Assembly (NCBI GenBank): GCA_937923405.1
Contig: CALDUY010000012.1
Span: 1 to 64,000, forward strand
From: an uncultured Gemmataceae bacterium
GTDB taxonomy: Bacteria; Planctomycetota; Planctomycetia; Gemmatales; Gemmataceae
Direction: 5' to 3'
DNA: 64,000 nucleotides
Part shown: in pieces, positions 8,262 to 17,211 of the stretch
Numbering within the stretch: position 1 is the first letter of the stretch
Layout: each line of letters begins with the position of its first letter
The notes under the pieces: model-generated
Database searches by the model: none
Told to the model about the DNA's origin: nothing
The model's input: only the letters and a program-made list of their open reading frames with translations
Made by a program: the position numbers and the translations under genes

Positions 8262-9131
8262 TCACCGATCCAGGAACGCCGCCACTTCTGCCGCAACGCG
8301 CTCTGGATGAGTGACGAAGGCCAAATGGCCGCAGCCCGGTAAGCTCACCGCTGTCGCCTTCGGCATGCCGCTGGCTAACGCCTTCAGACCATAAGTCGAG
8401 ACTAGCAAATCACGGTCGCCAGCCATCAACAACGTCGGCACCTTCACGGTATTGGTTCGTCCTGTGAACTCGACCTGCTCGACCATGCGGAAACGGTGCG
8501 CCATTACTCCTTGGTCGGTCTGCCAACATTGCCGAGTCACAAACTCGAACAACGGTCCTGGTTGCTGCCGACCGCCGAAGAACAGGTTGAAAAACTGGTT
8601 GAAGAACGGATTGTCGGCCGGCAGTGGATAGCGCGACAGCACCAAGCCGGCTATCTGTTGCAACAATCCCGGCTCAAAGCGCGGTCCAACCCCTTGAAGC
8701 ATCAGCGCTCGAATCCGTCCCGGACGGCGAATGGCCAGTTCCAACGACAGCACCCCGCCGAACGATACTCCCATCAACGCCGGTCGTTCCAGTCCGAACC
8801 AATCGAGCAGCTCATTCAGATCGCCCACGAGATCGGCTAGGGAAAAACTCCGTCGCAGAGCGAAGCAATCGTCCTCTCCGCGTAGCTGATAACTGATGAC
8901 CTGATACTGCCGAGACAGCACCCGAGCCAACGGTCCGACCAGCTGCATGCCTCCGGCCAAGCCAGGCACCAGTACCAAAGGTGGTCCCTGACCCCAGACG
9001 CTGAATCGGGCCGCGTAGTAGCGCAGTTGCGCTGTCCCCGTTCGACCAGCTCCCGGCTCGAACGCTGCTCCCAATGCGGTTAACCACTCCGTTGTTGCCT
9101 TCACAAGCGTCTCTCCCGCTCTGCTCTGCAT
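8262..9131 (-). CDS. Alpha/beta-hydrolase fold protein
   Basis: 289 residues. The elements of the fold are in order: the oxyanion-hole region LVPGLAGG near 54-61, the nucleophile elbow GVSFGG with Ser123, the acid in MAGDRD (Asp241 likely) and the His in GCGHLAF (His269). A cap rich in Phe and Asn lies between residues 165 and 190. The substrate cannot be told. The only credible start is the ATG at 9131; there is a 568-bp non-coding gap upstream towards the divergent sigma-54 regulator. Confidence 0.85.
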   Translation of the reverse strand: MQSRAGETLVKATTEWLTALGAAFEPGAGRTGTAQLRYYAARFSVWGQGPPLVLVPGLAGGMQLVGPLARVLSRQYQVISYQLRGEDDCFALRRSFSLADLVGDLNELLDWFGLERPALMGVSFGGVLSLELAIRRPGRIRALMLQGVGPRFEPGLLQQIAGLVLSRYPLPADNPFFNQFFNLFFGGRQQPGPLFEFVTRQCWQTDQGVMAHRFRMVEQVEFTGRTNTVKVPTLLMAGDRDLLVSTYGLKALASGMPKATAVSLPGCGHLAFVTHPERVAAEVAAFLDR

Positions 9132-9699
9132 GTCGGTTACTACTGTTCACTAGGACTATTGCATACGCCGTACCAATCGCGCGCCGAACTAATTGACACC
9201 AGGTGCCGTCGAGATGGAATGCTGTAAGTTGTTATCTGAAATCTATTTACCAATAGTGTCTAAACAGCGCCGAAGTTTCGACACCCAACTTCGACCTGGG
9301 ATTCGCCACTTTTTCGGCGCTGAAACTCGACGATTCGTCGATCCATTGGTAAGAGGGGAGGGGTGGGATGGTTGCCACCCCGATGGACGCTGTGTACAAG
9401 AGAGCGGCTCTTTTCCGAGGGCAGCTGGGCGATCTCGAGAAGAAAAATCACCTGTCCTGATTGTCACAACCTCAAATCTTCAATCTACTTGTGTCGATAG
9501 TTGAGCTGGCAGAGTGAGCTTTCTAGAGTAACAGTGACGGTTAGTGCGACTATAAGCGCTAGTGTCGAGCCTAAAGTTCCGAACTTGACGAATGTGCTAT
9601 TTACATGGTAGCGGGTTCGACATAAACTCAAGAAACTAGATCAGTTCGGGTCCAGCGCCGAAGTTTCGACACCTCTCGACAGGTTCAACTTAGTGAGAT
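9132..9699. other. Long non-coding block between divergent genes
   Basis: No convincing gene on either strand. It holds an inverted repeat, CAGCGCCGAA at 9265-9274 and TTCGGCGCTG at 9313-9322, and a second exact copy of 21 bp beginning with the same left arm at 9653-9673. Other short TTCGAC/GTCGA words are scattered through it. This is the likely control region for the divergent genes. Confidence 0.6.
9653..9673 (+). promoter_or_regulatory. Second copy of 21-bp repeat, candidate operator
   Basis: Identical to 9265-9285 over 21 bp and ending 26 bp before the ATG of the sigma-54 activator. The pair could be binding sites for that activator (autoregulation) or another protein. No good -24/-12 sigma-54 promoter was seen nearby. 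Confidence 0.35.
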
Positions 9700-12600
9700 A
9701 TGAGTTCCTTACCGCAACCTGAACAGCCTAGGCCGACCAGTCCGAAGAACTGGTTCGCTCGTTCGTTGGCAGGGTTCGCGGAGTTGATGCAAACACTCTG
9801 GCGCGAGCCGATCGCCCGGCGTCGGGCCTGGATCTTGCTCGCCGGTCTGCTCATCTGTCTTTACTCGTTAAGCGTGCTAGCCTACGTCATCAGCCTGCCC
9901 GACATCGGCGTACGCTGCGCCTTTACTGAGGTTGTCAACTATTTCTATCCGGAGTATCTGTATCCCGAGGATCAGTCCCCGCTACTCGCTGGCGATCAGA
10001 TCAAGCAGCTCGGCGATCAGTGGGTCAACAATTGGTCCGATCTGTTACGCAAACAGTTATCGCTCGGTGAGGAGTCGGTCCAGGCCGAGTTAACTCTAGA
10101 CGAGTTTCGGACACGGCTCGATCCGAATTGGACGCATCTGCGCGTTGATGGCCAAGAGATCGTTCGCGTGACCTATAGTCGCAGCAATGGCGATGACAAA
10201 GTCACCGGGGTCGTTTGGTGTCGCGTGGGTCGTTCGCCGATCGACTCGATTCTACCGGGCATTTTGTGGTTTTGTTTGAACATCGGACTATTTATCGTCG
10301 GAGCGATCGTCTTCTGGAAACGCCCGGAGGACGAACCCGCCGCTCAGTTTTTCCTGCTCTGCCTGATCACCCTGGGCGCGTTCATGGGCGGCTATCACTG
10401 GTCGCGCATCGTCACGCAACCGGTCCTCATCGCCGTCTTCATGGCTTGCGCCGTGCTGCTCCCTCCGGTGACGCTGCATTTTTATCTCATCTTCCCACGA
10501 GCCAAGACTTTCTTCGTCTCCCATCGCCTGACAGCGTTAGTGGCGATCTATGGCCTGCCGGTGGTGTTCCTGGCGCTGTTTCTCAAAGGCTACCTGCAAA
10601 TTCGTTGGCTGGATCAGGGCAGCGAGTTCAACCTGTTGCAGAGCATCGAAGGTGCCCTGCGCGACAGCCGAACCGATCCGTCCGGCAGTGTGCGCTTGTT
10701 GCTGCTGGAGTTGCTTTACGAGATCTACTTCTACTTCGTGGTGGCGGCGATGCTCTATCTGTGCAGCATCGCCAGTCTGGTTCACAGTTATCGGGTGGCG
10801 GCCAACGAAGTGGAACGCAACCAGGTGAAGTGGATACTGATCGGTTCGGCGGCGTCGCTGATTCCCCTGGGCTACACTCTGTACATGGCCATCTGGGACA
10901 GCAGCCGATTCGGCGGCGGCGGAGCGACCTGGCCGATGTTTTTTGCCAGCGCCTGCATCACCGTGGCCTACACGTTGAGCATCACGCGCTACCGCCTGCT
11001 TCAACTCGATTCGATGATTAGCTCTGGCGCGATTCTCTTGCTCATCAGCTTCCTTGCCGGCCTGGCCTACTATGGCATCGTCCTGGCCGGGCTATTGCTC
11101 GTCGGCAGCCACTCCACCGAAGGCCCGTCCTTCACGCAGGTGTTCGGCGTTTCTGGAGCGGCCCTGGTACTGATGGTCGCCTTGGACTTTGTCCGTGGCC
11201 GGCTCATCCGCGCCGTGGACAAGCATTTTCGTCGGGAGAAGTACCAACTGGATCGCACGCTACAAAGGATGAGCCAAGCTATCGAAAAACTCGTCGATCC
11301 GCTGACGTTGGCCCGACGGTTGTTGCACACCACGGCGGAGTTGCTCAATGCGACCTCTGGATCGATCTATTTGCGGCAAGGAGAACCGGCCTTGTTCAAG
11401 CTCACCGAGGCGATCGGTCCCACGCCGCCGTTGGCCGAGTTGTCGTCGGGTTGCCCCCTGGTTGAGGCACTGCGAACCAATGTTCTGCAAACCATCGAGG
11501 CCAGCCCCGCAGGTCGGCAACTAGCTCTGCTGCATGGCACGGTTGGTCAAGCCTTGATCCACGAGGGCGAACTGCTCGGCCTGTTGCTGCTCGGTCCGCG
11601 TCGCGAGGAAGCCTACACTAAGGAAGACCTTCAAATTCTCTCTGCATTGTCACAAATGACGGTGCTGGCTCTACTCAGTGCCGAGGGGCACCGCACCATC
11701 GAAGTGCTGAACCGAGAACTCAAGGGCAAAGTCGAAAAGATCGCCGAGCAGCAGCGCCGCATCATGGCCTTGCAGAAACAGCTCTCCCAAAAGGATGAGA
11801 CCAGCAGTCGCAAAGAGGATCCTCACAAGGAGGCGCCGACTGAGGTTGCCCAGGAGTCTCCAAAAAAAGGGAAAGAAGAGGAAAAAAATCCGCCTCCACC
11901 GTCGATCTCTCAGGATCTCATTGGGGCCAGTCCGCAGATGCAACAATTATTGCATCTAGTGCGCCGGGTGGCGGCGAGTCCCTCGGCGGTTTTGCTCCGC
12001 GGCGAGAGTGGCACAGGTAAGGAGTTACTCGCCAAGGCTCTGCACGAGAACAGTCCGCGTGTGCATAAGCCCTTCATCAAGGTTCATTGCGCCGCCTTGT
12101 CGCCGGGATTGCTCGAAAGCGAACTGTTTGGCCACGTCAAGGGCGCGTTCACCAGCGCCATTCGTGACAAGGTTGGTCGTTTCGAGGCGGCCAACGGCGG
12201 CACTCTGTTTCTCGACGAGATTGGCGACATCAACCTGGATGTACAAACCAAACTGCTCCGCGTGTTGGAAGAAATGACCTTCGAGCGCGTCGGCTCCAGC
12301 GAGCCGGTCAAAGTCGATGTTCGCATCATCGCGGCGACGCATCGCGATTTGGAGACGATGATTACCGAAGGCAAGTTTCGCGAGGATCTCTATTTCCGCC
12401 TCAATGTTCTGCCCATCCACGTTCCTCCTCTCCGTGAGCGCACCGAGGACATCCTCGAACTAGCCCGGCACTTCCTGCACCTGTATGCCCAGAAGCTGAA
12501 TAAGCCGGTTGGAGAAATTGACGATGACGCCTTGTTAGCCATGCGGAACTACGCTTGGCCGGGCAATGTTCGCCAACTGGAGAACGTGATCGAGCGTGCC

Positions 12601-12873
12601 GTGGTCATCGCCGAGGGATCCACGATCACCTTGAATGAGCTACCCGAAGAGATTCGACAGGCCACCCAGGATGTCGAGGAGCCGCGCGAATCGTGGTCTA
12701 GCGAGCTAGCCACAGTCTATCACCACGAACGAAGTGAGCGCGAGCGGCGGGAGCGTGAACAACTGGTGCGAGCCTTGGCTGCAGCGGGCGGCAACAAGGC
12801 CGAGGCCGCCCGCGCCCTGGGAATGGCACGCAGCACCCTCATCAGCAAACTCAAGAAGTTTGGCCTCTCGTGA
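9700..12873 (+). CDS. Membrane-anchored sigma-54-dependent activator (7TM-like + GAF + AAA+ + Fis HTH)
   Basis: 1057 residues, far longer than a usual NtrC-type protein. Order: first membrane helix near 45-70, a periplasmic part containing a PDZ-like LLAGDQIKQLG stretch, a cluster of about eight membrane helices from roughly 180 to 500, a GAF-like domain near 530-680, a coiled coil near 685-720 and a charged Lys/Glu linker. Then the AAA+ domain: Walker A GESGTGKE at 768-775, GHVKGAFTSA with the sigma-54 loop at 815-820, and Walker B GTLFLDEIGD just after. A Fis-type helix-turn-helix ends the chain. The loop reads GAFTSA where GAFTGA is the norm. It should sense a membrane or soluble signal and open sigma-54 promoters. 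There is no receiver domain. It appears to be single-gene. Confidence 0.88.
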   Translation: MSSLPQPEQPRPTSPKNWFARSLAGFAELMQTLWREPIARRRAWILLAGLLICLYSLSVLAYVISLPDIGVRCAFTEVVNYFYPEYLYPEDQSPLLAGDQIKQLGDQWVNNWSDLLRKQLSLGEESVQAELTLDEFRTRLDPNWTHLRVDGQEIVRVTYSRSNGDDKVTGVVWCRVGRSPIDSILPGILWFCLNIGLFIVGAIVFWKRPEDEPAAQFFLLCLITLGAFMGGYHWSRIVTQPVLIAVFMACAVLLPPVTLHFYLIFPRAKTFFVSHRLTALVAIYGLPVVFLALFLKGYLQIRWLDQGSEFNLLQSIEGALRDSRTDPSGSVRLLLLELLYEIYFYFVVAAMLYLCSIASLVHSYRVAANEVERNQVKWILIGSAASLIPLGYTLYMAIWDSSRFGGGGATWPMFFASACITVAYTLSITRYRLLQLDSMISSGAILLLISFLAGLAYYGIVLAGLLLVGSHSTEGPSFTQVFGVSGAALVLMVALDFVRGRLIRAVDKHFRREKYQLDRTLQRMSQAIEKLVDPLTLARRLLHTTAELLNATSGSIYLRQGEPALFKLTEAIGPTPPLAELSSGCPLVEALRTNVLQTIEASPAGRQLALLHGTVGQALIHEGELLGLLLLGPRREEAYTKEDLQILSALSQMTVLALLSAEGHRTIEVLNRELKGKVEKIAEQQRRIMALQKQLSQKDETSSRKEDPHKEAPTEVAQESPKKGKEEEKNPPPPSISQDLIGASPQMQQLLHLVRRVAASPSAVLLRGESGTGKELLAKALHENSPRVHKPFIKVHCAALSPGLLESELFGHVKGAFTSAIRDKVGRFEAANGGTLFLDEIGDINLDVQTKLLRVLEEMTFERVGSSEPVKVDVRIIAATHRDLETMITEGKFREDLYFRLNVLPIHVPPLRERTEDILELARHFLHLYAQKLNKPVGEIDDDALLAMRNYAWPGNVRQLENVIERAVVIAEGSTITLNELPEEIRQATQDVEEPRESWSSELATVYHHERSERERREREQLVRALAAAGGNKAEAARALGMARSTLISKLKKFGLS

Positions 12874-12910
12874 GCGATTCTTCTGTTCCGTTTAGGTCCG
12901 CAGAGAATCC

Positions 12911-14032
12911 CTACAGCAGCCGTTCGATGACAGCATCGGCGACGCATTTGCCCCGTCGCGTCAGACAGACATGCTGGCCATCGTCGTGCAAAAAACCCTG
13001 CTCGACCAAAGTTGTGAGCCGCGTGCCGATCAGTTCGTCTAGCACGAAGCCAGTCTGTTCGGTGAAGGCGGCTCGCTCAATGCCGTCACTGCGACGAAGC
13101 TGTACCACCAGCGTTTCGCGGGCGCGCTCTTCGGGGGCCAGCTGTTCCGACGCGCGCGTCACCGACTCGCCAGCCAGCGCTTTGCGTAGGTAGCCGTCCA
13201 GGTCGCGGGTGTTGACCGAGCGTACACCGTGGACATAGCGAGCCGCTCCCAAGCCGAAGCCGTGGTAGGCGTGATTAGCCCAGTAGACCTGATTATGTCG
13301 GCTGCGGCGGCCCGAGAATGCAAAATTAGAGATCTCATAATGCTCGAATCCGCGCTCGCCGAGTAGATCCATCGCCAGTTCGTACATGGTCAGTTCGTCC
13401 GCCTCGCTCAGCGGGATCAGCTGGCCGCGTCGACGTTGCTTCCACAGAGGCGTTCCTTTCTCGTAGGTCAACCCATAAGTCGAGAGATGATCCGGCTGCA
13501 ACGACAACGCTTGTAGCAGGTCGGCTCGCCAGTCTTGAAGAGACTGACCCGGTACGCCGAAGATCAGGTCGAGCGAGACCATCAGGCCAGCGCGTCGCAC
13601 GCGCTGCACCGCCGGGGCGATCGCTTCTGGCTGGTGTGCGCGTTCCAGCACAGCCAGCGTGGCGGAGGCGAACGATTGCGCACCGAGACTGACGCGGTTG
13701 ACGCCCCAACGAGCCAACACCGCCACCTTGTCGTCGCTGAGCGTGTCCGGATTGGCCTCGACCGTGAACTCGCCCTGGGGATGGAGTGGCAACCAGCGAG
13801 CCAACGTTGCCAAGAGTCGATCCAGTTGTTCCGGAGCCAAATGCGTCGGTGTGCCACCGCCGAGAAACAGCGTCTCGACAGAGGCGGCCTCGCCGAGCCT
13901 GGCCAGTTCCGCTTCCAAGGCATCCAGATAGCGATCGATCAGCTCATCACGACCGGCAACGACGGCGAAATCACAGTAGCCGCAGTGATGGGCGCAGAAC
14001 GGGACATGCACATAAGCAGCCCGAGGCCACAA
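12911..14032 (-). CDS. hemW: HemW, radical SAM heme chaperone (HemN-like)
   Basis: 373 residues. The iron-sulfur motif C13-x3-C17-x2-C20 (CAHHCGYC) lies at the very N-terminus behind YVHVPFC, and GGGTPTHL near residue 60 is the SAM-binding glycine stretch. The lack of the extra N-terminal part and the length fit HemW more than true coproporphyrinogen dehydrogenase HemN. It is thought to hand heme to acceptors. The gene follows the secreted 461-residue protein after 20 bp and converges with the sigma-54 activator. Confidence 0.9.
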   Translation of the reverse strand: MWPRAAYVHVPFCAHHCGYCDFAVVAGRDELIDRYLDALEAELARLGEAASVETLFLGGGTPTHLAPEQLDRLLATLARWLPLHPQGEFTVEANPDTLSDDKVAVLARWGVNRVSLGAQSFASATLAVLERAHQPEAIAPAVQRVRRAGLMVSLDLIFGVPGQSLQDWRADLLQALSLQPDHLSTYGLTYEKGTPLWKQRRRGQLIPLSEADELTMYELAMDLLGERGFEHYEISNFAFSGRRSRHNQVYWANHAYHGFGLGAARYVHGVRSVNTRDLDGYLRKALAGESVTRASEQLAPEERARETLVVQLRRSDGIERAAFTEQTGFVLDELIGTRLTTLVEQGFLHDDGQHVCLTRRGKCVADAVIERLL

Positions 14033-14052
14033 CCAGGGAGGCGGAAGCAGGA

Positions 14053-15438
14053 CTATTTCCCCTTTTTCGGATCGCTCTTAGCTTTGGTTGGCGGTGTTTT
14101 CTTCGGCTCCGTCTCTTCGTCTTTAGCGGGGGGTTCGCGAGTCGTCTGGATGGCGGAAGCCGCATCTCCTCGGAAGAGGGTGTTGGCTGGTGGTGGATTC
14201 AATCCCAACCAGTCGTTCAACCCACCGTAATCCGACGAGTTTTTCCGCTCGACGTTGGCCAGCACCAGCTTGACGGTTTGGTCGCACACTTGCTGAACAT
14301 AGGGCGTTTTGACGTGGAATTTCAGCCCTTCGACCGCTTCGAGGAAGCGAGCGGCCTGTACCGCCCACGGCGCGAGACGTTCCTGCTCGCGGGCTTCTCG
14401 GTTAGCGTTGGCTTCCTCGCCGAAGGCCGCCGCTGCCTGGGCGATCAAGTAGGCGGCATAGTCGGTCTGAAACTCGGGAAACTTGGCGGCGACCCGTCCC
14501 ATGCGGGCCAAACCAATGGCGGCTTCAAGACGCTCTTCATAGCGTGGGGCAGGTTCGATCCGCGCATCGTTGCCCGCCACCTTGGCCAGGGTCAGGGCGA
14601 CACGCTGCTTGCCGACGATCGGAGCCCGCGCTTGGGCTAGCACAAGCACACCTTGCAGGCGCAGTTTCTTGTAGCCCTCAACTTCCTGGCGCGGCGTGGC
14701 CTTGGGGAAAGGGACTGGCTGCTCGACCAACTGGGTGGCAATCAGTAGAGCCTTTTCGACCGTCTCGGGTTTGAGCAAAGGCGTCTGCTGCGGCGGAATG
14801 GCCAACAGGCTCGCCAACGTCTGCAGTAGATAGTAGCGTGTGCCATCGTTGGCCCTAGGATTCTCCAACTCCTGCAAGCAGGTATTGGCCAAGAGTTCGC
14901 CGTTGCCCTCGGCCAGGCGAGGTAACACAGCTTCCAGCCAGTCTTTTTCGCTTTCGAGAATTTCTCCCCGTTCGACGCGTCGCACAGGGATGCGCGAGAG
15001 CAGCCGAGCCGCGTTCATACTAGCGATCGGTTTGGAGGACTCCGACTGCATTACTTCTTGAGCAGCAGCGATGGCTTGACGAATAAATATCTGCTGAGTT
15101 TCTTGAGTATTCTCGCGATACTTCGGGCTACTAAGGGTTAGCATGGCCGAGTCAAACTGCGTCACCTGAGCATTGACCTTTCCCGCAGGTGGTCGACCAC
15201 TGGTAGTCATCCAGGCCAACGGGTAGATCATCTCCTTGGCTGCGATGCCGATCGCCTCGACGTGGCCCTGATCTTTGGGGTCGGCCTTGATCTCGGCTTT
15301 GATGAGTTGGCGGCGCAGCGAATTGGTCAAGATTGCTTTTTTCTCCAGTGCCACGGAGCCATCCGAGAGGCGTTGTCCATACACCGGAGCCAGCAACAGA
15401 GTACCAAGCCATAGCGTTAGAAGGTATCGCGAGCGCAT
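14053..15438 (-). CDS. Secreted alpha-helical protein, unknown function
   Basis: 461 residues from the ATG at 15438, which has GAGG about 8 bases upstream; the 17 extra residues of the longer frame precede this signal. Residues 1-21 (MRSRYLLTLWLGTLLLAPVYG) are a Sec signal peptide. The mature part is rich in Ala, Leu and Gln and reads as helical repeats, possibly HEAT- or TPR-like. The C-terminus is a Lys/Glu/Pro/Thr-rich tail. I do not recognise a family. It sits between serS and hemW on the same strand. Confidence 0.8.
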   Translation of the reverse strand: MRSRYLLTLWLGTLLLAPVYGQRLSDGSVALEKKAILTNSLRRQLIKAEIKADPKDQGHVEAIGIAAKEMIYPLAWMTTSGRPPAGKVNAQVTQFDSAMLTLSSPKYRENTQETQQIFIRQAIAAAQEVMQSESSKPIASMNAARLLSRIPVRRVERGEILESEKDWLEAVLPRLAEGNGELLANTCLQELENPRANDGTRYYLLQTLASLLAIPPQQTPLLKPETVEKALLIATQLVEQPVPFPKATPRQEVEGYKKLRLQGVLVLAQARAPIVGKQRVALTLAKVAGNDARIEPAPRYEERLEAAIGLARMGRVAAKFPEFQTDYAAYLIAQAAAAFGEEANANREAREQERLAPWAVQAARFLEAVEGLKFHVKTPYVQQVCDQTVKLVLANVERKNSSDYGGLNDWLGLNPPPANTLFRGDAASAIQTTREPPAKDEETEPKKTPPTKAKSDPKKGK

Positions 15439-15516
15439 CAACGACCTCACGAGAAATGATGTTAGGCATGGATCCAACAAGAACAACACCCAACCCTAGG
15501 CCGACGTTGGCGGAAC

Positions 15517-16803
15517 TCAGCGAGCGATTCGCTCCTTGCCGACCCAGGGGCGCAGCACCTCCGGCACGGTGACGGAGCCGTCGGCGTTCTGGTAATTCTC
15601 CAGAATTGCCACCAGAGCGCGAGTGCAGGCTACTGCTGTTCCGTTCAGGGTGTGAACGAAACGGGTGCCTTTCTGGCCAGCTGCTTTGCAGCGAATGTTG
15701 AGCCGTCGGGCCTGAAAATCGGTGCAGTTGGACGTACTGGTAACTTCGCCATATTCGCCACCTGTGCCACGACCTGGCATCCACGCTTCCAAGTCATATT
15801 TGCGATAAGCAGGACCTCCTAAGTCGCCGGTGCAGGTGTCGATGACCTGATACGCCAACCCTAGCCCCTGGAAGATCTGCTCCTCGATCGCTAGCAGTTC
15901 CAGATGGATCTCCTCGGACTGTTCGGGCAGACAGTAGGCAAACATTTCGACCTTGGTGAACTGATGGACGCGGTACAGACCGCGGGTGTCGCGACCAGGA
16001 GCGCCGGCTTCGGTGCGGAAACAGTGCGACAGACCAACGTACTTGAGCGGCAGCTTAGCGGTGTCGAGAATCTGATGGCGATGCATGCCGCCCAAGGTGA
16101 TTTCCGCCGTACCCACTAGGCAGAGATCGGTGTCGGCGATGGTGTAGACCTGCCGCGTCTCTGGGTTGGGATCGCGCGGCATGAAACCGATGCCTTCCAG
16201 CACCTCGACGCGAGCCAGATCTGGCGTGATGATCGGCGTGAATCCTCGGGCTAACAGGGTCTGCATGGCATACTGGACCAAGGCCAGCTCCAGCAACACG
16301 GCCTCGTTTTTGAGGAAATAAAACTTCTGGCCGGCGACCGAGGCTCCAGCTTCGAAGTCGGCTAGGTCCAGCGCTTCGACGAGAGCAACGTGGTCTTTGG
16401 GCGGGAAATCGAAGTTGCGCGGCTCGCCGACCTTCTTAATGACCCGGTTAGCGTCGCTGGTCTGGCCGATCGGCGCGTCGGGATGCGTCATATTCGGCAG
16501 CGTCATCAGGACGGCGTCCAGATCAGCCTCGATCTGCTTTTGCTTTTTTTCCAGAGCGGAAATCTCTTCGCGCAGTGTCTTGCCCTCGGCGATGAGCTGA
16601 TTCTTCGTGGTCGGATCTTTTTCCTTGGCGATGAGCTTGGGCACTTCGTTGGCGCGTTGTTGCTTCTTCTGCGTTTCGGTGATGAGCCGTTTCCGTTCGT
16701 CGTCGAGTGTCACGATTCGATCGACGTCGGCTACGACGCAGCGATTGGCGCAGTTAAGTTTGACGGCGTCCAGATTGGCACGAACAAAGGCAACGTCCAG
16801 CAT
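15517..16803 (-). CDS. serS: Seryl-tRNA synthetase
   Basis: 428 residues, normal for bacterial SerRS. Residues 1-110 form the long antiparallel coiled-coil arm that grips the tRNA-Ser variable arm. Class II motif 2 (FRTEAGAPGRDTRGLYR) and motif 3 (NGTAVACTRALVAILEN) are intact. It charges tRNA-Ser in the cytoplasm. It sits in the minus-strand run gltA - remnant - serS - secreted protein - hemW. Confidence 0.97.
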   Translation of the reverse strand: MLDVAFVRANLDAVKLNCANRCVVADVDRIVTLDDERKRLITETQKKQQRANEVPKLIAKEKDPTTKNQLIAEGKTLREEISALEKKQKQIEADLDAVLMTLPNMTHPDAPIGQTSDANRVIKKVGEPRNFDFPPKDHVALVEALDLADFEAGASVAGQKFYFLKNEAVLLELALVQYAMQTLLARGFTPIITPDLARVEVLEGIGFMPRDPNPETRQVYTIADTDLCLVGTAEITLGGMHRHQILDTAKLPLKYVGLSHCFRTEAGAPGRDTRGLYRVHQFTKVEMFAYCLPEQSEEIHLELLAIEEQIFQGLGLAYQVIDTCTGDLGGPAYRKYDLEAWMPGRGTGGEYGEVTSTSNCTDFQARRLNIRCKAAGQKGTRFVHTLNGTAVACTRALVAILENYQNADGSVTVPEVLRPWVGKERIAR

Positions 16804-16897
16804 GGAGATCTTCCAACGGGCCAGCGCACGGCTTCAACCATGATCCGATGACGGGATTGTACGGGCCACCCCGCCCAGCGACGAGCAATCCCAGTCG

Positions 16898-17211
16898 TTA
16901 CGCTGAACTCTGGCGGCGTCGAATGATCTCCTGGAGTTGCTCGGTAGAAACGTTCGCTAATAGCGCATCCAGTCCGATTACCTCGACGAGTTTAGCCGGG
17001 CCGACCGCCTCGACGAGTTTATCGATCCCCAACAATTCAATCAGTTTCGCTGGTCCTACTGACTCGACGAGTTTGTTGTGGATTCTCGACGAATCAGCAA
17101 AAGACCGCCTTGGCGCGGTAGATCACTGACCGGCACCTCAGTCTCGATACGGAAATAACGGTCCAGCAGCCCCAGCAAGCGAGCGAAAACGGGGTGCCAC
17201 TGTTTGCTCAT
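16898..17211 (-). pseudogene. Internally deleted remnant of a planctomycete-type protein
   Basis: Two pieces in different frames. The first (17211 down to 17056, 51 codons) begins MSKQWHPVFARLLG and includes the VPVSDLPRQGGLLLIRR stretch before a stop. The second (about 17064 to 16898) reads KLVESVGPAKLIELLG, repeats the same theme twice more and ends QLQEIIRRRQSSA. From memory, both pieces resemble the two ends of one planctomycete family of about 200-300 residues whose middle is absent here, so I read it as a deletion plus frameshift. The start ATG overlaps the gltA stop (ATGA), so the ancestral gene was translationally coupled to gltA. It could still make a short peptide. Confidence 0.55.
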
